Positions 31,846-41,746 of a DNA stretch of 41,746 nucleotides are shown piece after piece. The notes beneath the pieces are model-generated. The model saw only the letters and a program-made list of their open reading frames with translations. It made no database searches and was not told the DNA's origin. Position numbers and translations under genes: made by a program. Source of the stretch: Ichthyophonus hoferi (lineage: Eukaryota; Opisthokonta; Ichthyosporea; Ichthyophonida; Ichthyophonidae); assembly GCA_002751075.1 (NCBI GenBank), contig NAOQ01000238.1, positions 35,144 through 76,889 of the forward strand. The letters are read 5' to 3'. Numbering within the stretch: position 1 is the first letter of the stretch; each line of letters opens with the position of its first letter.

Positions 31846-34800
31846 ATGTTGACTCGCAAAGGCCCTAAGAAACTGAAACGTGGCAACCTGCCCCATCATT
31901 TCTTTAAGAGAAAAACCCTGGATAGGTAGGTGGGATGGGCTTTGTTTTACTCTTTTTTTTTAGTTTTATTTTGAAATTTGGTTGGAGAGGACTATGATAT
32001 CATATTTATCTATCTATGCCTATTCCCCCGCCTGGCCTGACAGCTGCCTATTCATGATTCTATTAGGGCTGAGTGGTTGGTTATCTGGTCCTTTTAATGT
32101 GATTTTAAACCTAAACCTTGCAGAAATTGAAATGGGTGTTTACTAGACTATTATCTCCCATCCCGCCCTTTTATCTTAAATCTTGATAGCATTACAACCA
32201 CTATCACAATATTGACTCTCTGTTTAGAAGTTATGTTATGTTAAATGCCTACCTGTACGTATTGGGAATGCTTATTAGTATCAATGAAATGGCTTGAATC
32301 ATATTATGTACTGTGGTTGTGGTTACTTCCTTGCAATTGGGTCAAGTTTTTTATTAGTTGCTATAATTAATTGTTACCATTGGTTGAGTTTGTTTTTAGT
32401 TAATGGATTAGATTTGTAATTGGATCATTTTAATTACTAGACACTACGTATACTATAATTTTGGCGAGTTGAGATTTGCAAGTAGTTTTATGTAGCTATA
32501 TTAATTTATAATGATAATCTATAAGAATAGACATGTATTGGATACCAGCCTGCTTGAGTTCTTACCTACAAACCCTTTGTACGTTTGGTAGAGCATCCAT
32601 AGAGGGGCAAAATGTCCAGTGTTCATATTATGTTCCATATGGTGCCCAGACGTGTAATATCAGTGCGTTTATTGATAACGCATAGGGGATTTTTCCATAG
32701 ATAGATGTATAGTTGTAAAGGGATATAGTACATTATTTACGTCTGTGGTATGATTGGGTCCAGCGGGTAGCCAATCACATCACCCTAATATGATGCATCA
32801 GAGTTCTGAGAACTGAGCACTCTCATAAGCACCGTATATAGTTAAGAGAAAAAGTACTTCAGCATGATGAATGAATGATTTCTAAGTGATTTGATAAATT
32901 AACCAAAAGAAATAGGCCATATAAATATAGGAATAATAACGATACTGCAGTTTCCCATTTGAACCACTAGAATACTAATCGTAATGGTACACACGATAGC
33001 AAGAAGATTATTAGTATTAATCATCACTATAACTATAATTCTAACCATAACACTACTACCAATCATAATACTAACAATATCACTACTACCAATCATAATA
33101 CTAACAATATCACTACTGCCAATCATAATACTAATAATAATACTACTAAAAATCATAATACTAACCATAACACTACTACTAATCATAATATTAACAATAT
33201 TACTACTGCCAATCATAATACTAACCATAAGTCTGTTACCAATCATAACCTAACAATAAGACTACTACCAATCATAATATTAACAATATCACTACTACCA
33301 ATCATAATACTAACTATGATATTACTACCAATCATAATACCAACTATGATATTACTACCAATCATATTACTAACCATAATACCACTACCAATTATGGGCT
33401 AACAATAACACCACTGCTACCAATCATAATACTAACTATAACACTACCACCAATTATAATACTAACCATAACACTACTACCATTCATAATACTAATTAAA
33501 ACACTACTACCAATCATAAACCAACAATAACACTACTCCCAATCATAAACTAACATAACACTACGACCCCTCATATACTAATCATACTCCTCCCTACCGC
33601 TGAACAGTCAGGGGGATATCCAGCGAGACAATGAACTGGTAGCCACTCTAGGTCTTCAACAGGTGACAGCCCCTCCCGAGGTATCGTTGCATACCTTAAT
33701 CGCTTAACTCCCATTTGCGCCCAATTATCTATGCGTTTTCTGTATTTTAGGTCATGTGTTCCTATATATATATACATATGCATATACGCGGGACTCTATA
33801 TATCTTTGGTGTATGCATTTTACATACCAGATCTATATACAAAAATCTACCTACTCCTTCTTCCATCATGTTGGGATTACTTTCTTAACTAATATTACTT
33901 TAATAGGAGAAATACGGAATTGGCTTTCTTGTTTAAGACTGGTATTACCTTTAGTATTTTTATTACCTTTTATTTGCATGAATTGTATAATATCAGGTGT
34001 GTGTGTAACATACACGGTGTATAACTATTTCAGCCACACACTAGATATTAATAACAAAAGAAAGATAAAACAACACAACTAGTGCCTTACATTCTTTGCA
34101 ATATATTAGTAGTTTCTTTTCATATTGTAGAGTCAAACTATCTAACCCCTGTTGCATAGATTTCCACAGAAGTGTAATAACCATCTTGCCAGACCCACCC
34201 TTGCTATCTATGATATATTAATTATATCTCTATTTATTGCATACATATATTTATATACATCTCTTTCATATATATTTTTCTATCATATATATTACTATAT
34301 AATATCTAACTATATACATGATTACATTATATTCAAATATATCCTTTAGATATTAGCCAGTAGGGAGAGAGCATTATCGTTCAAGCGTCAGCAATTGAAT
34401 GACGCACATGAGTCATATCAGGACAAATTGATTGGTGGGTTCTACATATCACATAACCACTGAACACTCTATACGTGAGACTATTGGACATACGAGTGCA
34501 TGCTTGTACATATATACATATGTTACCCTACCTTACCCACATACATACATCTCTATCATATCATTTCGTTCATCTACCGCTACACCAATCATTGCACATA
34601 TTTAAATCCAATTATTAAGGCTACAGGGACAGTGTAAAAAACAAATTTGAAGAAATGCTCGAATGCTATCGTGCGGTGATTGTTAAAATCAATGCTAGTT
34701 GTCTATTAATTATTAGTTAATTCCATATTGTTTTCACAAACAAGCACCTAGTGTGATTAAAGTTCAAGGTGCACATATACTCGTGGCGCATCTTAATTTT

Positions 34801-36006
34801 GATTGGGTGCACTTTGATGTTTTGATGTTTCTTTTTAATAGATTTGAAAGCCAATGCTTACCTTTTCCACCTTCCACCTGCTCCCACCTGCCTCCTTCGC
34901 CTCACTTTTTCTTTCATTTAGAGCTATATTTCCTAGAGAATGGTGGGACTCTATTGGACTTTGCCTCGTGGAAACACCACAACGTCTCCTCCACTCTTCT
35001 CACGTATGTGCCCATATCTCCCTCCCTTGACACCTCCTATCCTAATACATTTTCTAGCTTGTACCTCTTGTTTGTCGTTTCTTCCTCATGTTTTTATATT
35101 AGTATTTCTATGATCCTATATGAGTATATATTTCCTGCTGATATCATATCATATCATATCATATCATATCATATCATATCATATCATATCATATCATATC
35201 ATATCATATTGTATCATACCATATCATAGCATATCAGCATACCATATCTGACCAAATTATACCATACCATATCATATCATATCATATATCATACCATACT
35301 ATACCATATCATACCATACCATACCATATCATTTCATATCATACCATACCATACCATATCACATTATATCATATCATACCATATCATATCATATCATATA
35401 ATGTCACACCATAGCATACCATAGCATACCATAGCATACCATAGCATACCATAGCATACCATACCATATCATATCATATCATACCATATCATAGCGTATC
35501 ATGCCACATCACACCATACCATATCATATCATATCATATCATATCATATCATATCATATCATATCATTTCACACCATATCGTAGCATATCATATCATATC
35601 ATATCATATCATATCAGCATACCATATCCGACTAAATTATACCATACCATATTATATTATACTATACTATACTATATTATATTATAATAAGTTATAGTCA
35701 ATTGCATTAGATATTAAGTTGAATTGTGGTCTATTATATTATAACAAAATACATTATATTATAGTAGCATATACTATATCATACTGTACTGTATGAAATT
35801 ATGGTATGTTTTCTCTTTACTTTTTATTCGCTTTATTACATAGCCTTTCATTACATATTTGGTATGTTTCTAATTTACCCCACCCCCTTAACCAATCATA
35901 AACCGTAACAGGACCTATCTCCAAGAGAGAAAGATAGATCTGCCCGAGGATGATTGGGTCCGCGCCCTACACCTTGACGAGAGGTAGTTTCTGGCTATTA
36001 TTACTT

Positions 36007-36043
<37 letters not shown>

Positions 36044-39000
36044 ATGTACACATACCTATATACATATATACGTATATACATATATACCTATAAGCATATA
36101 TATCTACATACCTATATACATATATACCTATTTATCTATATGCCTATATACATATATACATATATACCTATCTACCTATTAGTCTCTTTCCCTTTCTCGC
36201 CACACAAAACCACTTTTTCTTTTGGTTTTAGCCCATGTATTTATTTATTTCTTTCACATGTTATCTTTTTCTACGTCATTTTTTTTTTCTCTCTCTCTCT
36301 TTCTTTATCTATATGCACATTAATACATGTAGTTCTTATTTTTTCCTTTTTATTATTATCTTGCTCTCCACCTTTATTTTCTTTAGACACCATATTTCCA
36401 TCTCCATCTATCTATTATCTCTATTTGCTTTTTATCATTCATTGGTCATCTTCTTTTTACTTCTACACACTCCCTTTAGCTTTCTTACCCTACTCATTTT
36501 TTATTTTAGTTTTTACTCTTGTCCAGCAATAACCAGCACTGGAAGTTTAATACCTTTTAACATGTGTTTAGTTAAGTATTTATCAGGATAGGTCAAATTA
36601 GTCAGAGAGCAGAAAAAGCAGAGATCATAGTGATTTTTGATAAATTATAACGGGTCATTGGTTACACCCCTACCTCTAATAACCATAAAAGGAAAATTAG
36701 GACGCCATAATGACGCTGAAACCACCAACAAATGGCAATTTCTTGAAAAAGCCATTTTAACTTCATTTTTTGCAAGGAGAATGTAACCGTATTAAAATTT
36801 TATTTTACCACTAGGAAATATAGCATATAAGATAAACCAGGGTTAGCCAATGAGATAGGGTTCTTAAACGAATAAATGTTTAAAGGCTTTCATGAAAATA
36901 TTTAAATATTTGTATTTTTGATATAAAGTAAGGCTGTCAAATATGGCATTACTTGATTGAAAATGGAACTCTTTCTACTCTTAATCACCCTTTTTAACTT
37001 GCCAATAATATTTTAAAGTAACTTGGTCTAACTTGGCCAAAAGGTATCTGACTTTTGTATGGAATGCCACAGTAATTCACTAATAGATGGTTAGCAGGGC
37101 AATGGGCTAACAATAGGCAATGAGTAGGTAGTAGCAACCCACCAATGGCTCTCACAGTTTAGCTGCATGGTCCCATCAATGGGCATAATACCAGCCATAT
37201 AAACGGATTAGACTTTCTTTGATGGGATGACTTTAAAAATGGGAAAGATATTAAGTATAATTAGAGCATTTTGTCCAACAATATGTACCAATTAGCACAA
37301 TAAAATAATAATTCAATTTGACTCTTATTCATTGGGGAAGCGGTGGCAGAGATATAGTTCAGCTAGTTTCTAACCAATCACATGTGATGCTAGATCAGAC
37401 AATATGCATTGGATTAAAGCATTATCCCTACTCTGATTGGCAGTTGATGATGTGCTACAAACATATTTTTTTAGGGATCACGCGCAATGATTGGGCACAT
37501 TAAATTGATTTGTTGTAGGAATGTTAATTGGTGCTTGATGACAAATTTTAGTAAAATTACATAAAACATTGCGCACTAATTGGCTTATTAGATAGATGAC
37601 CTGTCAATTGGTATTAGATGAAAATACCATGGCCTTATTTTATTGGTTAATGAGCTAATAAGCATTTGTCATTAAGTGGGGAGTTATTAAAGTTATCTAA
37701 AAAAGGTTAACCTCTCAGTTGGCTGATATCATATATGGTGTGCAATTCATTATATGAGCGGTATCATTAGCAGACGTACATAATATACGCAGTAACAGAA
37801 AGACAAACAGGAGAATATGAATGGGATATGATGGTAGGAGGGCATAACATGGCATAGGAAGAATGAAAGGTTAATACACTCCTCCCCTTGTCTGGAAATA
37901 CACCAATCATTTCGTATCGTTTGTCCTTGTACAAGTAGAAGTAGCCAATGAAACAGGTCTCTTATATTATATATAATATATACTCTCTATACCAGTGCTT
38001 ATTGTCTCTGTTATGTAGATTGGATTCAGCTCCTCCACCAATCAAGAAGCGGAAGTCACTTAAAGACAGACTGAAAGATATCGACGAGGATGATGAGAGC
38101 GATATGGATCATATAACCCACTATGTAAGTCACCTATACCCTGTCGTTGCCTATTACCGACTATTACTCTGATCTATATATGTTATGAATGTGTACTCCA
38201 CCATGTTTTACTGTGCCTGTAATATATATATATATATACGGTTCCTTATCTTTGTCTAATATTCATATATATGAATATTAGTGTATACCTGTATCTATAG
38301 TATATATTATAATTAGAAAGTCCAGAAACAACATGACAATGTGATAATACAAATGTGTAAATGTATAAGAATATATATATATATATATATTACCATATTA
38401 TATTGCTGTGCAGTATAGTTAATTAAAACATGGCAGGCGACATTCTATTATTAATATCGAGTTTTATCATAATATTACACTATGCTATGGTTAATTATGT
38501 TTTATTTTACATCAAGTCATATTATATTAGATTATACTATATTACATGATAATACATTATATTATATTCTATTCTATTAGATTATACTATAATATATTGT
38601 GTCTTATTATACTACACTATATTATACCATATTATATTATATTATATTATACTAGATTATATTATATTATATTATATTATATTATACTACACTATATTAT
38701 ACCATATTAATTATATTATATTCTATTATTTTGCACTATATTATACTATATTATACTATTATATACTATATTTTTATTATATTATACTATATTGTACTAT
38801 ATTATATTTTATTATATTTTATTATATTCTATTACATTGCCCTACATTATACTATTTCATATTATATTATATTATTTTATATTATATTGTACTGTTATAC
38901 TATACTATATTCTCTTATATTGTACTATATTGTACTATATTATACTATATTACGCTATATTCTATTATATTATATTCTGTTTTATTCTATTCTATCATAT

Positions 39001-41709
39001 TAAATAGTATTATTTAAATGTTATTATACTATACAAATCCATATACATATCTACTGGGCCAATATTTTCTTGTACTTCGTATCGTATACCCTCACACACT
39101 CTCTTTCTTGTCTCGCCCCTGGTTTTCTTCTGTGATAAACAGTATATGTATTTTATATTATATATTATAGAAATAAGGTATGCATAGATCTAGCATGTTG
39201 TATGTATATGATTATAAATTTATTAATATATATATAGTATATAGGTATGTAATTATCTTTGAAAATAAATGTATATAGGGTAGACACTGACATATTTACC
39301 ACAAGATTTGGACTAACCAATAAGCATATGCGTTGCTAGGTAACAAGATGGGTGCAAAATCTTCGTGAGAAAGGGTTGTGGAGCGCAAGCCGATTACCTC
39401 GTATTCTAGAACCCCCCAGGGCACACACCCATTGGTTAGTGTTGTGGGTTAGCAACCCCTCTGCTTGTTTGATTGGATGCCAATGCTTCTTATAATTATT
39501 ATAGTATGATATAATACAGGGAGTTAGCATACTCTTACCTTAATATGACGACATGTTATGATACGGTATGATACTATATGGTATAATATGGTATAGTATA
39601 ATGTCATGATATGATATGATATGATACGGTATGATAGTTTATGGTATATTATGGTATATTAAAATGCTATGATATATGATATTATATTATATGGTGTATT
39701 GTGATATAATACGATATAATATGATATACTATGCCGAATTAGCATAATACCTTTTAGCCTCGAGATAGTATGACATGACATGACATGACATGGTATACTA
39801 TGATATATATATATATATTACATCAGGACTTATTTGTTGTATATCATATCTTATAGCCTATATGTACATCTATGCATCTATCCATTCACACACGCCCCTT
39901 GCATTACTACATGTTGCATTTCTCTTTCTATCTGTTGCTATGTACCTGTACCCTGGCTCTTTCTCTATACAGGGACTACCTCTTGATGGAGATGGGGTGG
40001 TTGGCCCGGGACTTCAATGAAGAAAGGAAGTGGAAAGTTGAGGCTGCACACTGTTTAGGCCAGACCATCCTTAGAGAACATTTCTTAAAGGTATATACAT
40101 ATATATTATGATGTATATAGGATAGTATGTATATAGGATAGTATGTATCTAGGATAGTATGTATATAGGATAGTATGTATATAAGATAGTATGTATATAG
40201 GATAGTATGTATATAAGATAGTATGTATATAGAATGGTATGTATATAGGATAGTATGTATATAGGATAGTATATATATGGGATAGTATGTATATAGGATA
40301 GTATGTATATAGGATAGTATGTATATAGGATAGTATGTATATAGGATAGTATATGTATATAATAGTATGTGCATAGGATAGTACGTGTATAAGATAGTAT
40401 GTATATAGGATGGCATGTGTACTAGATAGTATATATATAGGATATGATGTGACAAGATATTACGTATATAAAATAGTATATATATGTATATGTACGTATG
40501 CATGTATGTACGTATGCATAGTGACCTATATATATAGGTAAACATGACTGTATGGGTGTATATGTTTATATACAAGCATAGGCCATTACCACAACTGTTG
40601 CTTGTAGTCCACCGAGCATTCTCTCTTCTCTCACCTCTCCATCGTTTTATATTCAACTCTTTTTCTCTCATTCACATTTTTCTCCTTAGCATTCCGACAG
40701 GGTCCACCAACAATTTGTAGAACTCAGAGCGCGATTACACTGCAATAAGGTGGCGTCTATGGTCCGCACCTATTGGCTAGGAGTCACGCCATGGCAATGT
40801 CCAGCTCATGTGAAGTCAGGTATTGTACTTCCTATATAATAGTTATTGTTATTTATCGCCCACCAATCACACATCTCTTAATGCAATATGACCTCAGTTA
40901 CTCTTATATTACCCCCTACTATTGGTCCATACCTAATCTTACCCCCTACTATTGGTCTCTCTCTTATATTACGTCCTACTATTGATCTCTCTCTTATCTT
41001 ACTCTCTGCTATTGGTCTCTCTTTAATCTTACTTTCTGTTATTGGTTGCTCTCTTATATTGCACCCTACTATTGGTCTATGCCTTTCCTATTCTTTCCAC
41101 TCATTGTTATTTCTCCTTTCCTTTCTGTTGACTTATTGACCTATATACACTGCCAGTCTATTCATTTACTCTCAATGTATCATGAACAGAGAGGGCTTAC
41201 ATATTTCAAATGGTGTATATTACTGGCACTCCTTTTGTGTGTCCAGATATGGTGTACTATATCATACTATATCATACTATATCATACTATATCATACTAT
41301 ATCGTACTATATCAGACTATTTCAAATGGTATATATTACTGGCACTCCTTGTCCATATATGGTATACTATATAATATATACTAAACTATATCATACTATA
41401 TCATACTATATCATACTATTTCAAATGGTGTATATTACTGGTACTCCTTGTTTGTGTATATATATGATGTAATATACTATATACTATACTATATCATACT
41501 ATATTGTACTGTAGATTATATTATATTATGGTCCATTTCTATATATACTTCTTTCTATGCAGATATCAAGAGTAATATATATATAAATATAATCGTGTTT
41601 ACGTTTAGCCTTGTGTACACGAATAAGAGACAATGTGAGTGCTTCTAAGCAAAGGAAATGCATTTTTATGTTTATTTAATTTTAATTAAATATTCATCCA
41701 ATAAGTCTA

Positions 41710-41744
<35 letters not shown>

Positions 41745-41746
41745 TG
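31846..41746 (+). CDS. EP400/Eaf1(Vid21)-like NuA4 scaffold with HSA domain, partial (5' part)
   Basis: Scaffold subunits of the NuA4/TIP60 histone acetyltransferase complex carry an HSA domain that binds actin and actin-related proteins. Exons: 31846-31925, 33608-33680, 34350-34434, 34620-34675, 34924-35003, 35912-35983, 38019-38124, 39340-39434, 39973-40090, 40690-40819. All junctions are GT-AG and in phase (298 codons plus one base). Key motifs: basic N-terminus [37 protein letters not shown] then [13 protein letters not shown] (about 99-138), the Eaf1/EP400-type block; a nuclear-signal-like [12 protein letters not shown]; then the HSA domain (about 190-290) with [44 protein letters not shown] and [10 protein letters not shown]. 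An exon may begin at 41563. The ATPase (EP400) or SANT (Eaf1) parts would lie outside the window, so the two types cannot be told apart. The start has A at -3. Confidence 0.8.
31926..32989 (+). other. EP400/Eaf1-like intron 1, 5' part
   Basis: Donor GTAGGT. AT-rich sequence with scattered ATTGG words (for example 32336-32402). No coding signal was recognised. Confidence 0.6.
32990..33595 (+). repeat. 30-bp minisatellite carrying TACTAAC, next to an acceptor
   Basis: About 19 imperfect 30-bp units, modelled on CCAATCATAATACTAACAAT plus ATCACTACTA, fill the 3' end of intron 1 up to the acceptor at 33607. TACTAAC appears exactly about eight times. Most other units carry close variants (TATTAAC, CCTAAC, TACTAAT). 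The last variant, TACTAAT, is about 30 nt before the acceptor. ORFs on both strands here are artefacts. Confidence 0.9.
35138..35660. repeat. ATATC/CATAC pentanucleotide array in EP400/Eaf1-like intron 5
   Basis: Roughly 500 bp of TATCA units, homogeneous at 35138-35205 and 35521-35565, with a CATAG/CATAC variant block at 35410-35465. A 35-bp unique word (AGCATACCATATCYGAC) occurs twice, at about 35233 and 35615, which indicates block duplication of the array. Confidence 0.9.
36008..36175. repeat. TA and TATACA microsatellites in EP400/Eaf1-like intron 6
   Basis: A pure TA tract, then TATACATATATACC units. The downstream 36180-36520 segment is pyrimidine-rich and gives artefactual ORFs. Confidence 0.9.
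36541..37960 (+). other. EP400/Eaf1-like intron 6, 3' part: dense ATTGG/CCAAT cluster
   Basis: By eye, 16 ATTGG or CCAAT pentamers (nine and seven) occur in about 1420 bp, 11 of them between 37140 and 37640. About three would be expected at this base composition. The phases of the flanking exons match, so no exon is missing here, and the short ORF at 37318-37503 is not supported. Confidence 0.75.
38515..39003. repeat. TATTA pentanucleotide array in EP400/Eaf1-like intron 7
   Basis: About 490 bp of imperfect TATTA/TACTA units. ORFs of 71-90 codons here are repeat artefacts. Confidence 0.9.
39540..39810. repeat. Degenerate TATGA/TGATA array in EP400/Eaf1-like intron 8
   Basis: Imperfect ATGATA, GGTAT and TGACA units, ending in a TA tract near 39803-39818. 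Confidence 0.8.
40107..40470 (+). repeat. 16-bp minisatellite carrying GTATGT, next to a donor
   Basis: About 20 units of GATAGTATGTATATAG start about 20 nt after the donor at 40091 (AAAG|GTATAT). GTATGT, a donor word used by several introns here, occurs about 15 times. The 231-codon minus-strand ORF across it is an artefact. Confidence 0.9.
40905..41085 (+). repeat. About 30-bp tandem repeat carrying CTATTGGT in EP400/Eaf1-like intron 10
   Basis: Six imperfect units with a core like TTACCCCCTACTATTGGTCT and a pyrimidine-rich tail (CTCTCTTATA). Five of the six keep ATTGG. Confidence 0.85.
41203..41512. repeat. Compound tandem repeat near the right edge
   Basis: The word TTTCAAATGGTRTATATTAC plus TGGCACTCCTT occurs three times (about 41205, 41319, 41418), each followed by a variable ACTATATCAT array. 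Confidence 0.85.
41563..41648 (+). CDS. Possible next exon of the EP400/Eaf1-like gene (uncertain)
   Basis: The acceptor CTATGCAG is in the right phase after 40819. The frame stays open to a stop at 41646-41648, but only the first codons look plausible and AAGA|GTAATA could be a donor. It cannot be assigned without transcripts. Confidence 0.2.

Noticed and set aside
33500-33783. Minus-strand 70-codon ORF at 33571-33783
   Set aside because: Antisense to the plus-strand exon 33608-33680, which joins in phase to its neighbours.
35138-35660. CRISPR-like or satellite array
   Set aside because: There are no spacers, and it is a simple pentanucleotide repeat in a eukaryotic intron.
35980-36591. 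ORFs of 118 and 162 codons
   Set aside because: Pyrimidine-rich and microsatellite sequence in intron 6 of the EP400/Eaf1-like gene.
39336-39530. Minus-strand ORF of 64 codons
   Set aside because: It is the antisense of the HSA exon 39340-39434, whose plus-strand product matches the family.
39976-40671. Minus-strand ORF of 231 codons
   Set aside because: It runs through the 16-bp minisatellite and opposes well-supported plus-strand HSA exons.

Overview
The window is intron-rich, AT-rich eukaryotic nuclear DNA. Exons are short (16-351 bp), introns are long (up to about 2 kb) and full of microsatellites, and splice sites are GT-AG with donors mostly GTATGT or GTAAGT. The gene set points to an opisthokont: an LST2-type protein, the Hsp90 cochaperone TTC4/Cns1, an LCL2-like secreted protein and an EP400/Eaf1-type NuA4 scaffold with an HSA domain. 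A unicellular holozoan or an early-diverging fungus fits best. The species cannot be fixed from the sequence alone.

Layout. 1-2207: upstream region holding a decayed Ty1/copia-type relic and a 68-bp foldback. 2208-13693 (+): LST2/ZFYVE28-like gene, rebuilt here as 16 exons with matching phases (641 codons), with no FYVE domain found. 14207-17933 (-): TTC4/Cns1 gene, ten exons resolved, 3' end not resolved, convergent with the LST2-like gene. 17934-18632: divergent promoter region containing a three-unit tandem repeat. 18633-19586 (+): two-exon LCL2-like gene. 20772-22049 (-): intronless six-finger C2H2 protein. 22050-31640: gene-poor block with several old dispersed repeat families, one single-exon glycosyltransferase-like gene (24684-25589, -) and a 351-base assembly gap (27578-27928). 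31846 to beyond the right edge (+): EP400/Eaf1-like gene, ten exons resolved, preceded by a tandem array of TGACGT sites.

The genes do not form one pathway. They cover endosomal signalling, chaperone, secretory, transcription and chromatin roles.

The most unusual signals are in the introns. ATTGG/CCAAT pentamers cluster in introns well above chance, while the gene-poor block shows none of this excess. Three intronic arrays look built from splice signals: a 30-bp minisatellite carrying the branch-point word TACTAAC next to an acceptor, a 16-bp minisatellite carrying the donor word GTATGT next to a donor, and a 7-bp array of GTAAATG starting at a donor. Exon models and motif counts were made by eye from the sequence and lack transcript support.
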